Origin: Oscillospiraceae bacterium
Lineage (GTDB): Bacteria; Bacillota; Clostridia; Oscillospirales; Acutalibacteraceae
Assembly: GCA_902761265.1 (NCBI GenBank)
Contig: CACWJV010000022.1
Location: 1 to 14,912 of the forward strand
Direction of reading: 5' to 3'
DNA: 14,912 nt
The notes under the pieces are model-generated. The model did not search any database and was not told the DNA's origin. It saw only the letters and a list, made by a program, of their open reading frames with translations. Positions 1 through 7,306 of the stretch are shown in pieces. The position numbers and the translations under genes were made by a program. Positions within the stretch are counted from its first letter, which is position 1, and each line of letters begins with the position of its first letter.

Positions 1-2227
1 ACGGCACGCCGGCTTTGTTGAGGAAGCTTTCGGCCATCTTGCAGTTCGGGCAGGTCTTTGTCGCGAACAGATAGACGCCGTCGGCGCTCTGTGCGGCGGA
101 TGTGGCTGCTGCTTCGGCTGCCGGTGCGTCCGCGTGACCCTTGTGCGGGGCGGTGGACACTTCGAGGTTATACAGCTTTCTGCGCTTGAATTCCTCGGCT
201 TTGCCGTCGTTCCAGTTTTGCACCGGACGGTAGTAGCCGGTGATGCGGGAATAAACTTCCGTCGTTTCGCCGCAGATCGGGCAGGTGTACTGCTCGCCGG
301 TCAGATAGCCGTGGTTTTTGCAAACCGAATAGGTCGGGGACAGCGTGTAGTACGGCAGCTTGTAGTTGTCCGCAATCTTGCGTACCAAAGAAGCGGCCGC
401 TTTCCAGTCGGGCAGCTTTTCGCCGATGAAGGCGTGGAAGACGGTGCCGGAGGTATAGAGCGTTTGCAGATCGTCCTGGATATCGAGGGCTGCAAAGATG
501 TCTTCGGTGAAGCCGACCGGCAGGTGGGAGGAGTTGGTATAGAACGGCGCGCGGCCGGGCTGCGACGCGGTGATGATGTCCGGATAGCGGGCAACGTCGT
601 GTTTCGCGAAGCGGTAGGTGGTGGATTCCGCCGGGGTCGCTTCGAGGTTATAAAGGTCGCCGTACTGTTCCTGATAGTCGGACAGTCTTTCGCGCATGTG
701 GTTGAGCACATCCTTGGTAAACGCCTGTACGCGCTCGTCGGTGAGGTCGGCGCGCAGCCAGTTGGCGTTGAGACCCACTTCGTTCATACCGATCAGGCCG
801 ATGGTGGAGAAGTGGTTTTCAAATGTGCCGAGATAGCGCTTGGTGTAGGGATAAAGACCCTCGTTCAAAAGCTTCGTCACGATGGTACGCTTGACCTTCA
901 GCGAACGCGCAGCGATGTCCATCATATGATCCAGACGCTCATAGAAGTCTTTTTCGTCCTTTGCAAGATAGGCGATACGCGGCATATTGATCGTGACCAC
1001 GCCGATGGAGCCGGTGCTTTCGCCGCTGCCGAAGAAGCCGCCCGTCTTTTTGCGCAGCTCGCGCAGATCGAGACGCAGCCGGCAGCACATGGAGCGGATG
1101 TCGCTCGGTTCCATATCGGAGTTGACGTAGTTGGAGAAGTACGGCGTGCCGTATTTCGACGTCATTTCAAACAGCAGCTTGTTGTTTTCGGTTTCGCTCC
1201 AGTCGAAGTCGCGGGTGATGGAATAGGTCGGGATCGGATACTGGAAGCCGCGGCCGTTGGCGTCGCCCTCGATCATGATCTCGATGAACGCCTTGTTGAT
1301 CATATCCATCTCTTTTTTGCAGTCTTTGTACTTGAAGTCCATCTCCTTGCCGCCGACGATGCAGTTCAGCTCGGCAAGGTCGTTGGGGACGGTCCAGTCC
1401 AGCGTGATGTTACTGAACGGCGCCTGCGTGCCCCAGCGCGACGGTGTGTTGACGCCGTAGATGAAAGACTCGATGCACTTTTTCACCGTATCGTAATCGA
1501 GATTGTCGGTTTTGACAAACGGCGCAAGATAGGTGTCGAACGAGGAAAACGCCTGCGCGCCCGCCCATTCGTTTTGCATAATGCCGAGGAAGTTGACCAT
1601 CTGGTTGCACAACGTGGCAAGGTGCTTGGCCGGGGCGGAGGTGATCTTGCCGGTCACGCCGCCGAGACCTTCCTGAATCAGTTGTTTGAGCGACCAGCCG
1701 GCGCAGTAGCCGGTAAGCATGGACAGATCGTGCAAATGGATATCCGCGTTGCGGTGGGCGTTGGCGATCTCTTCGTCATAGATTTCGGAAAGCCAGTAGT
1801 TGGCGGTGATAGCGCCGGAGTTCGAAAGAATCAGACCGCCGACGGAATAGGTGACGGTGGAGTTTTCCTTTACGCGCCAGTCGGTGACCTTGACGTAGGA
1901 GTCCACAACCGCTTTGTAGTCGAGAATGGTGGATTTCAGATTGCGGAGTTTTTCGCGCTGCTTCCGATACAGGATGTAGGCCTTGGCGACCTGGGAGTAG
2001 CCGGCTTTGACCAAAACGTTTTCCACGGAGTCCTGAATATCTTCGACAGCGACGTGGCCGTCTTTGATCTTGTTTTCAAAATCGGCTGTGACCTTCAGCG
2101 CGATGAAATCGATCAGATCGTCGTTAAAGTTGACTTCCTGCGCTTCAAATGCGGACTTGATGGCGCCGGAAATCTTGTTGAGATCGAACTGCGCGATTTT
2201 GCCGTCTCTTTTGCGAACGTCAAACAT
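1..2227 (-). CDS. nrdD: Anaerobic (class III) ribonucleoside-triphosphate reductase with C-terminal redoxin-like domain, partial at left edge
   Basis: Glycyl-radical enzyme that reduces ribonucleoside triphosphates to deoxynucleotides without oxygen, in the cytoplasm. The first 742 residues are visible; the 3' end lies beyond base 1. Residues 1-95 are an ATP-cone (MFDVRKRDGKIAQFD...). The barrel carries Cys175 (TGYCAGW) and Cys381/Cys382 (MCCRL), spaced like the T4 NrdD active-site cysteines. A zinc site is formed by C636-x2-H639 and C649-x2-C652 (YTCPIC). The radical glycine is Gly664 in RITGYYRPV. After an Ala-rich linker (about 692-714) comes GVYLFATKTCPNCKM, a redoxin-like start with Cys726 and Cys729; ordinary NrdD proteins end shortly after the radical loop. 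The ATG follows AAGGAGAGG. nrdG, encoding its activase, lies just upstream, and a promoter with NrdR-like boxes sits between them. The family call is secure; using the fused CxxC as internal reductant is inference. Confidence 0.96.
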   Translation of the reverse strand, partial: MFDVRKRDGKIAQFDLNKISGAIKSAFEAQEVNFNDDLIDFIALKVTADFENKIKDGHVAVEDIQDSVENVLVKAGYSQVAKAYILYRKQREKLRNLKSTILDYKAVVDSYVKVTDWRVKENSTVTYSVGGLILSNSGAITANYWLSEIYDEEIANAHRNADIHLHDLSMLTGYCAGWSLKQLIQEGLGGVTGKITSAPAKHLATLCNQMVNFLGIMQNEWAGAQAFSSFDTYLAPFVKTDNLDYDTVKKCIESFIYGVNTPSRWGTQAPFSNITLDWTVPNDLAELNCIVGGKEMDFKYKDCKKEMDMINKAFIEIMIEGDANGRGFQYPIPTYSITRDFDWSETENNKLLFEMTSKYGTPYFSNYVNSDMEPSDIRSMCCRLRLDLRELRKKTGGFFGSGESTGSIGVVTINMPRIAYLAKDEKDFYERLDHMMDIAARSLKVKRTIVTKLLNEGLYPYTKRYLGTFENHFSTIGLIGMNEVGLNANWLRADLTDERVQAFTKDVLNHMRERLSDYQEQYGDLYNLEATPAESTTYRFAKHDVARYPDIITASQPGRAPFYTNSSHLPVGFTEDIFAALDIQDDLQTLYTSGTVFHAFIGEKLPDWKAAASLVRKIADNYKLPYYTLSPTYSVCKNHGYLTGEQYTCPICGETTEVYSRITGYYRPVQNWNDGKAEEFKRRKLYNLEVSTAPHKGHADAPAAEAAATSAAQSADGVYLFATKTCPNCKMAESFLNKAGVP

Positions 2228-2284
2228 GTTGTTTACCTCTCCTTCATATTTATGTCAAAATTGATCTTGGGATCGTGCTTGATT

Positions 2285-2313
2285 AGTATATACGACAACA
2301 AATAAAAAGTCAA
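2285..2313 (-). promoter_or_regulatory. Sigma-A-type promoter of nrdD
   Basis: Read on the minus strand: -35 TTGACT (2308-2313), 17-nt spacer, -10 TATACT (2285-2290). It lies 58 bases before the nrdD start codon and just downstream of the NrdR-like boxes. It indicates that nrdD is transcribed from its own promoter as well as any read-through from nrdG. Confidence 0.8.
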
Positions 2314-2320
2314 GAGCAAA

Positions 2321-2336
2321 ACACAAGATATTGCGT
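2321..2336 (-). promoter_or_regulatory. NrdR box 1, probable
   Basis: The 16-mer ACGCAATATCTTGTGT (minus strand) matches the NrdR-box consensus acaCwATATaTwGTgt at about 14 of 16 positions. It lies 7 bp upstream of the nrdD -35 element, where NrdR, the ATP/dATP-sensing repressor of ribonucleotide reductase genes, would be expected. The family consensus is established knowledge; NrdR binding here is inferred. Confidence 0.6.
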
Positions 2337-2365
2337 TTTTTTCTTGACTTTTTTCCACATTTTGT

Positions 2366-2392
2366 TGTGAAACCCAAGATATATGTTTCACA
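2366..2392 (-). promoter_or_regulatory. NrdR box 2 (weaker) inside an inverted repeat
   Basis: AACATATATCTTGGGT (minus strand, 2372-2387) resembles an NrdR box at about 11 of 16 positions and is offset 51 bp from box 1, roughly five helical turns. It overlaps a perfect 8-bp inverted repeat, TGTGAAAC (2366-2373) and GTTTCACA (2385-2392). No T-run follows, so it does not look like a terminator for nrdG. It could be a second NrdR half-operator or the site of another regulator. Confidence 0.4.
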
Positions 2393-2398
2393 CAGCTT

Positions 2399-3082
2399 TC
2401 ATTCGCCGCGCACGCCGACGTTTTTGACCGTCTGTTTCATGACGGCGGCAAAGGCGTCGAGTTCTTCTTTTGTGAAGGATTCAAACGGCGCGCCGATCAT
2501 GTCGTCCGCGATTTTGTACTGCTGGATATAGTAGTTTTCCTCACCCTGCAACCACTGCGCGATGGCAGCGAAATCGTCTGATGTGTGAATTCCTTTCACC
2601 GTTGTGGTGCGAAATTCGTGGGCGACGCCGCTTTGCCGGAGCAGTTCCACCGAGCGGCGGATCTTTGCAAGATCGGTCACAACACCCGTGGCGTTGTTGT
2701 AGTTGTCCGGCGCAGCTTTGATATCCATCGCCACATAGTCGACGAGGTGTTCTTCCAACAGCGGCTGCAGCCGTTCGGGGAAGGTGCCGTTGGTGTCGAG
2801 CTTGATCTGATAGCCGAGCGATTTGACCTTGCGCAAAAAGTCCGCAATGTCCTTTTGCAGCAGCGGTTCGCCGCCGGTGACGCACATGCCGTCGAGGATG
2901 CCGATGCGCTTTTTCAAAAAGGCGAGCACGCTCTCTTCGCCGATCTCGTCCGTACAGGAGAAGACCAACGAGGCGTTGTGGCAAAACGGGCAGCGCAGAT
3001 TGCAGCCGGGAGTAAAGATTGTGCACGCCACCTTGCCGGGAAAGTCGAGCAGCGTGAGCTTTTGGATGCCGGAAATTTTCAT
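2399..3082 (-). CDS. nrdG: Anaerobic ribonucleoside-triphosphate reductase activating protein (radical SAM)
   Basis: Radical S-adenosylmethionine enzyme that installs the glycyl radical on NrdD (Gly664 of the neighbour). 227 residues from MKISGIQKLTLLDFPGK. The 4Fe-4S motif C27-x3-C31-x2-C34 sits in TPGCNLRCPFCHN, and the SAM-binding GGEP is at 70-73. The opening sequence and length fit the NrdG2 type (PflA-like activases) more than the short E. coli NrdG. I chose the ATG at 3082 because it follows AAGGTGG and begins the family's conserved start; an upstream in-frame ATG at 3118 would only add residues antisense to the family pattern and inside the preceding gene. The start overlaps the acyltransferase stop as ATGA, so translation is probably coupled. 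No separate promoter was seen directly upstream. Confidence 0.95.
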   Translation of the reverse strand: MKISGIQKLTLLDFPGKVACTIFTPGCNLRCPFCHNASLVFSCTDEIGEESVLAFLKKRIGILDGMCVTGGEPLLQKDIADFLRKVKSLGYQIKLDTNGTFPERLQPLLEEHLVDYVAMDIKAAPDNYNNATGVVTDLAKIRRSVELLRQSGVAHEFRTTTVKGIHTSDDFAAIAQWLQGEENYYIQQYKIADDMIGAPFESFTKEELDAFAAVMKQTVKNVGVRGE

Positions 3083-4140
3083 CGGGGTTCCACCTTTCCT
3101 TCGCTGCGCGGACGCCAAATCCGCGCGTCGAGCTTTGCGAGCGCGGCGTCAAACAAAACGGCGAGCGCCAGCGTTGCAAGAAAGCTCAATAGAATAAACA
3201 GATAGCGATGGTCTGCCAAACCGAGCCTTTGCAAAACCATCATCGGGATACGCTGTAAAATATAGATGCTGAACACATGCGCGCCGAGCCATTGCAGGAC
3301 GCGGTTGCCGGTTTTGATCTTCATCGTCAGCAGCACGAGCAGCGCCATAAACAGCGCGCTCCACAGCGTGTACCACGCAAGATGCGTGCCGCTGCGCAAA
3401 CGGCAAAGATGATATGGCACCGCCAGCGCACCGATACAAACCAGCCAGCACAGATCGTGCTTCGTCACGAGCTTTTCAAGCTGCGGCCTCAGCAGCGAAA
3501 CCCACATGCCGAGCGGATAGAGCGCCAGCGTGGTGCACCACATGTCCTTGCCGGCGCGTACCAGCAAATAGACGTAGCCGGCCGCCAGAACCGTTGTCAG
3601 CGCCGTGCCGGCAAACAGCCGGCCGCGGCAGAGCAGAAAGCTGAAAAACACGAGCAGATACAGACTCAGTATCACAAAGATATACCAGTTGCTGTTGCCG
3701 ATCGATTCCCAGAACGTGAACGCAAGCATCACTTTTTTCGGCCCCGGCTGCCGACCGATGGCAAGGTCTGTCAGCAAAAACAGCAAAACGGCGATCTCCG
3801 TGTGAAGCAGCACCTTTGCAAAGCGCCGCGTGGGGATGTGCCTGACATAGTCCATGCCCTTTTGTTTGATGGATTCCAGCATGCCGTAGCCGGAATAAAA
3901 CAGGAACGGCGCCACAACCAGTTGCCGCAGATAACCCTGAAAGGCGCTGTAGGCGGCGTCCAGCGGTCCCTGCAGCGAAACATAGGTGCTCGCGTGGGAC
4001 AAAAAGACCAGCAGCACAAACACGCCGCCCATCGCAGCGGTCTGCGTTTTGGCAAGATAGTCCGGAAAGAACTGTCCCGGTTTGGCGACACGGATGCCGA
4101 AAAACACCGGCAGCAGCGCCAGAATCAGAAAGACCAGCAC
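3079..4140 (-). CDS. Membrane acyltransferase, acyltransferase-3 family
   Basis: 353-residue integral membrane protein with about ten hydrophobic segments (for example 1-18, 37-52, 74-90, 111-130, 151-172). Family-type features are His49 (VFLSHAS), the usual position of the catalytic histidine in acyltransferase-3 proteins, and FYSGYG at 81-86. Such proteins move acyl groups (often O-acetyl) onto extracytoplasmic polysaccharides or lipids; the acceptor here is unknown, but the upstream teichoic-acid-type transferase suggests a cell-envelope polymer. The start is GTG at 4140, preceded by GGAAAGGCGG; an in-frame stop lies three codons upstream, so no earlier start is possible. It follows the glycosyltransferase gene by 37 bp and overlaps nrdG by 4 bp. 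The domain call rests on topology and short motifs only. Confidence 0.75.
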   Translation of the reverse strand: MLVFLILALLPVFFGIRVAKPGQFFPDYLAKTQTAAMGGVFVLLVFLSHASTYVSLQGPLDAAYSAFQGYLRQLVVAPFLFYSGYGMLESIKQKGMDYVRHIPTRRFAKVLLHTEIAVLLFLLTDLAIGRQPGPKKVMLAFTFWESIGNSNWYIFVILSLYLLVFFSFLLCRGRLFAGTALTTVLAAGYVYLLVRAGKDMWCTTLALYPLGMWVSLLRPQLEKLVTKHDLCWLVCIGALAVPYHLCRLRSGTHLAWYTLWSALFMALLVLLTMKIKTGNRVLQWLGAHVFSIYILQRIPMMVLQRLGLADHRYLFILLSFLATLALAVLFDAALAKLDARIWRPRSEGKVEPR

Positions 4141-4177
4141 GTCCGGTCACCGCCTTTCCATAAATGTCTTCGAACGC

Positions 4178-6907
4178 TCAGCGCTTTTTGATCTCTTCCA
4201 GGATGCGGCGGCTGTTGTCCCGATCGCTGAACGCAAAGAAGTCGTCCATGCGCGCGCGGTAGGCGTCCTGCACGGCGCAGTCCTCGTTGACCGCGTCGAT
4301 GATCGCCTGCACTGTGTCGTCATAGGTTGTGCAGACCGGGCCGAAGCCGTCGCGCTCGTAATCGAAATAGCCCTCGTCATAGGTCTGCGCTTCAAAGAAC
4401 GCCTCTTTGTCAAACTGGGTATAGAGGATGCGTTTGCGCAAATAGGCGAAATCGAACAGTACCGAGGAGTAGTCCGTAATCATCATGGCCGCGCGGTCAA
4501 ACACGTCGTTATAATTGACATAGCCCTCGTTGACCGTGAACACGTCGTTCTGCTGAAAATCGACGGTCTGCTTCATATGGATCGGGTGCATGCAGAACAG
4601 ACCCTTGTAGCCTTTGGCACGCATGGCCGAAAGCAGACGCTCGTCGTTGATCAGGCTGTTGTAATACTTGAAATATTCGGTATCCTTGAAACCGTCAAAA
4701 TAGACGCTCGTGGTGTTTTTGTCATAGCTTTGCTTGATCGCCTTGCGCCAGGTGGGCAAAATCAGGATCAGCTTTTCCTTGTGGTCGGTCAGCTCGTCAA
4801 ACCGTGCCTGACCGGTCAGGGCAATCTGCTTTTTCCCGTAGTAATACGGCTCGGTCAAAAAGGCGTTCTGTTCGCGTTCACCTGCTGCGCAGATCATTTT
4901 GATATCCTTGTTATACTTGTTCAGCCACATCGACAGATCCGCGCAGGCCACGCCGTGCTGCAGATAGTAGAACTTGAAACGGAACAGGTCGCGCACATAG
5001 CGTGCGTCGCTCCCGAACGGGTTGATGGTAAATTCATTGGCGGACGAGGAGATGATCTTGTCGGCGAGCAGAAAGTAATACGGATACATCTTGTCTTCAA
5101 AAAAGACCGTTTCGCCCTCGCCTTGCAGCCGTGCGCTGCAGCCGGCCTTTTCGCTGATGGCAAACATCGGCCGCACACCCTGCGGCGTGTGGGTCGTGAG
5201 GTATTTGAAAAAGACTTCGCCGTTGTCGCCGGCGTTTTCCGCGCGGTCGGACACGATCCAGATTTTGCCCTGCTTTGCCAGCTTGCGCCGCAAAAACAGC
5301 AGCCGCAGCCGCATCAGAAACCACGCATATTCGCCCTTGTGCAACAGATACAGCAGCGCGCGTCCTTCATAGGACAGGTGGGCGAGCTTCAGATGCTTCG
5401 GCTGATGGAGAATGATCTTTTTCCTGCCGCACAGCAGACAGTAGCGCTCCTCGATGATGCGGTACGCATGGGGGAAGGATCTCCGGTTGGCAACCAGCCG
5501 GCCATAGCCGAGCGCAGGTACGACCTTGTCATCGCCAAAGCGCAGCAGCAGCGTCACGCGCAGCTTGCCGTCCTTGTCAAACATGCTCTCGTCAAATTCC
5601 AACACCTTCTTAAACCGCAGACACTTCGGGCGCATCTCATAATAGTTTTTGGCGATCTCGTGCGGATACTCGTTCAGCTTGAGACGGAATTTGCGTTTGC
5701 CGAGCCGGATATACAGTTTCTTTTCGAGTTCGGGGCAGCATTCGAAGATCCAGCGGAACACAAGTCCCTCCACCGTCAGCTTGCCCTTTTTCACCTCCAG
5801 CGCCATAATGCGGAACGCGTGGGGGTTTTTGGCAAAATTGAGGAAGATCCAGTCCTTATACTTGATCGACTTTTCCTCGGGATCGTAATGGATCACGTCG
5901 GTCAGCGGCTTGCCGTGCTTCATGCGGAACATCGCCGTCTTGCGTTCAAAGTGGGAGTGGATCTCGTTGACCACGATAAACCGGTCGTCGATATAGCCCA
6001 GCACGTCCTTGAGCATGGCTTCATACTCGGAAAACAGCGGCTCGCGGCAGCGGATCTCGTCGGGCACCGGCGCATAGAACCGCCAGCCGACGTCATAGGC
6101 CAGCACGTTCTGGATATATTCGATCACACGGCCGTACTGCTGTTTACTGCGCTCGATCAGACCGTAGTAGTGCAGACGCGGCGACGTGGAGTAGTACTGC
6201 TCGTTGGTGCTCTGGGTCTGGACCGCGGAGTTCTGGCTCAGTCGCTTGCGGTAATAGTGGATCGCCGATTCCATCACGCCGTAGGCGCCCTTTTGCAAAA
6301 TATAGGAATTGATAAACAGAGAATCCTCGCCGTATTTGACGCGCGAATCAAAGCGGATGTCGCTTTGCTGCAGCGTTTCGTTTTTAAAGAACGCGCTGGT
6401 CACATGCATCTGGATGCTGCTGAAATCCTCTTCGTCAAAGATATTGACCACACGGTCTCCCTGCTTATACTTCTTGTTGAGGATATGGCCGCGGTCACTG
6501 GCTTCAAAGTGGATCATCCGCGCCGACAGCACGTCGATCTCATTCTGGTGCTTTTCAAAAAAGCGCCAGATCCGGGCGAACGCATCGGTTTCCCATTTGT
6601 CATCGGAGTCGAGGAAGGTGACATATTTGCCCGTGGCGTGGGAAAGACCGTTGTTGCGCGCGGCGGACACCCCGGCGTTTTCCTGCTTGATATACAGGAT
6701 GTTGTCCGGGTACTGCGCTTGATATTGCAGGCAGATCTCCTCGCTGTTGTCGGGCGAGCCGTCGTTGACGAGGATCAACTGGATGTGCTCCGCAAAGCCG
6801 ATGGTTTGGGCGATTACGGAATCTACAGTTTCGGCGAGATAGTCCTCCACATTATAGATCGGTACGATGACCGAAAAGCGGTAAGTTTGGTTTTTTATGA
6901 TAAACAC
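4178..6907 (-). CDS. Bifunctional GT2 glycosyltransferase / CDP-glycerol glycerophosphotransferase (teichoic acid synthesis)
   Basis: About 909 residues with two enzyme modules. Residues 10-230 are a GT-A family 2 glycosyltransferase: SVIVPIYN (12-19), VNDGSPDNS (47-55), the metal-binding LDSDD (99-103) and YGEDS (192-196). A linker of roughly 300 residues follows. The C-terminal third resembles TagB/TagF CDP-glycerol glycerophosphotransferases: LQHGVA with His651, TGQARFDEL, HPIHM with His774, and TDYSSVLFD with Asp812; the two histidines correspond to the catalytic pair described for TagF. The likely role is adding sugars and glycerol-phosphate to a wall teichoic acid or similar polymer at the cytoplasmic membrane face. 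The start is uncertain: GTG at 6907 is the only standard in-frame codon, but the AAGGGGAG ribosome binding site fits ATC or ATA (6901/6898) better. The open frame extends back through the tRNA, but that extension is spurious. Confidence 0.9.
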   Translation of the reverse strand: MFIIKNQTYRFSVIVPIYNVEDYLAETVDSVIAQTIGFAEHIQLILVNDGSPDNSEEICLQYQAQYPDNILYIKQENAGVSAARNNGLSHATGKYVTFLDSDDKWETDAFARIWRFFEKHQNEIDVLSARMIHFEASDRGHILNKKYKQGDRVVNIFDEEDFSSIQMHVTSAFFKNETLQQSDIRFDSRVKYGEDSLFINSYILQKGAYGVMESAIHYYRKRLSQNSAVQTQSTNEQYYSTSPRLHYYGLIERSKQQYGRVIEYIQNVLAYDVGWRFYAPVPDEIRCREPLFSEYEAMLKDVLGYIDDRFIVVNEIHSHFERKTAMFRMKHGKPLTDVIHYDPEEKSIKYKDWIFLNFAKNPHAFRIMALEVKKGKLTVEGLVFRWIFECCPELEKKLYIRLGKRKFRLKLNEYPHEIAKNYYEMRPKCLRFKKVLEFDESMFDKDGKLRVTLLLRFGDDKVVPALGYGRLVANRRSFPHAYRIIEERYCLLCGRKKIILHQPKHLKLAHLSYEGRALLYLLHKGEYAWFLMRLRLLFLRRKLAKQGKIWIVSDRAENAGDNGEVFFKYLTTHTPQGVRPMFAISEKAGCSARLQGEGETVFFEDKMYPYYFLLADKIISSSANEFTINPFGSDARYVRDLFRFKFYYLQHGVACADLSMWLNKYNKDIKMICAAGEREQNAFLTEPYYYGKKQIALTGQARFDELTDHKEKLILILPTWRKAIKQSYDKNTTSVYFDGFKDTEYFKYYNSLINDERLLSAMRAKGYKGLFCMHPIHMKQTVDFQQNDVFTVNEGYVNYNDVFDRAAMMITDYSSVLFDFAYLRKRILYTQFDKEAFFEAQTYDEGYFDYERDGFGPVCTTYDDTVQAIIDAVNEDCAVQDAYRARMDDFFAFSDRDNSRRILEEIKKR

Positions 6908-6943
6908 TCCCCTTGCGTCATTGCTGTCAGCACAATTATAATT

Positions 6944-6972
6944 ATCATACCATGATTTCCCGGTATTTGCAA
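6944..6972 (-). promoter_or_regulatory. Promoter of the glycosyltransferase/glycerophosphotransferase operon
   Basis: Minus strand: -35 TTGCAA (6967-6972), 17-nt spacer, -10 TATGAT (6944-6949), with an additional TATAAT overlapping a few bases downstream. It gives a short leader of about 30 nt before the proposed start and excludes the longer N-terminal extension through the tRNA. Confidence 0.55.
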
Positions 6973-7027
6973 CAATTCCCCCAAAATTTGGATCGGAGGA
7001 ATTTCTGAAATTTATTTTCGAAAAATC

Positions 7028-7056
7028 TTGACAACCGAGGTCTTTTCTGCTAAGAT
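7028..7056 (+). promoter_or_regulatory. Promoter of tRNA-Ala
   Basis: Perfect -35 TTGACA (7028-7033), 17-nt spacer, and -10 TAAGAT (7051-7056). It lies 52 bp before the mature tRNA 5' end and points away from the divergent glycosyltransferase promoter. This is a strong consensus promoter, as expected for a stable RNA gene. Confidence 0.85.
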
Positions 7057-7108
7057 ATATAGGCACTTGGGACACGGAAGGTGTTCCGCTGAAAAGTGAA
7101 TAGGTCAT

Positions 7109-7184
<76 letters not shown>

Positions 7185-7191
7185 GAAGAAG

Positions 7192-7217
7192 GCATCTGCG
7201 AAAGCAGGTGCTTTTTT
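7192..7217 (+). terminator. Intrinsic terminator of tRNA-Ala
   Basis: The hairpin GCATCTGC-GAAA-GCAGGTGC (one G-T pair, stable GNRA-type tetraloop) is followed directly by TTTTTT, 7 bp after the tRNA CCA. This is a classic Rho-independent terminator. Confidence 0.92.
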
Positions 7218-7306
7218 GTTGCATAAAAAAAGAAGATATGGCTTCGCAGAGCCTAAAATCACGACGCGGGGTGCAGACAGTCTGTTTTCTTAAGAATTCA
7301 GTTGTA

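Noticed and set aside
134..2305. 723-codon open frame on the plus strand
   Set aside because: It is antisense to nrdD across its whole length. G/C-rich third positions keep the opposite frame open, and the product has no recognisable motif while nrdD has every family motif.
2366..2392. Inverted repeat after nrdG as an intrinsic terminator
   Set aside because: The arms are A/T-rich and no T-run follows on the minus strand, so an operator is the better reading.
4082..6955. 957-codon open frame on the plus strand
   Set aside because: It is antisense to the glycosyltransferase/glycerophosphotransferase gene. It is low-complexity in I, V, L and H residues, with no domain motif and no ribosome binding site.
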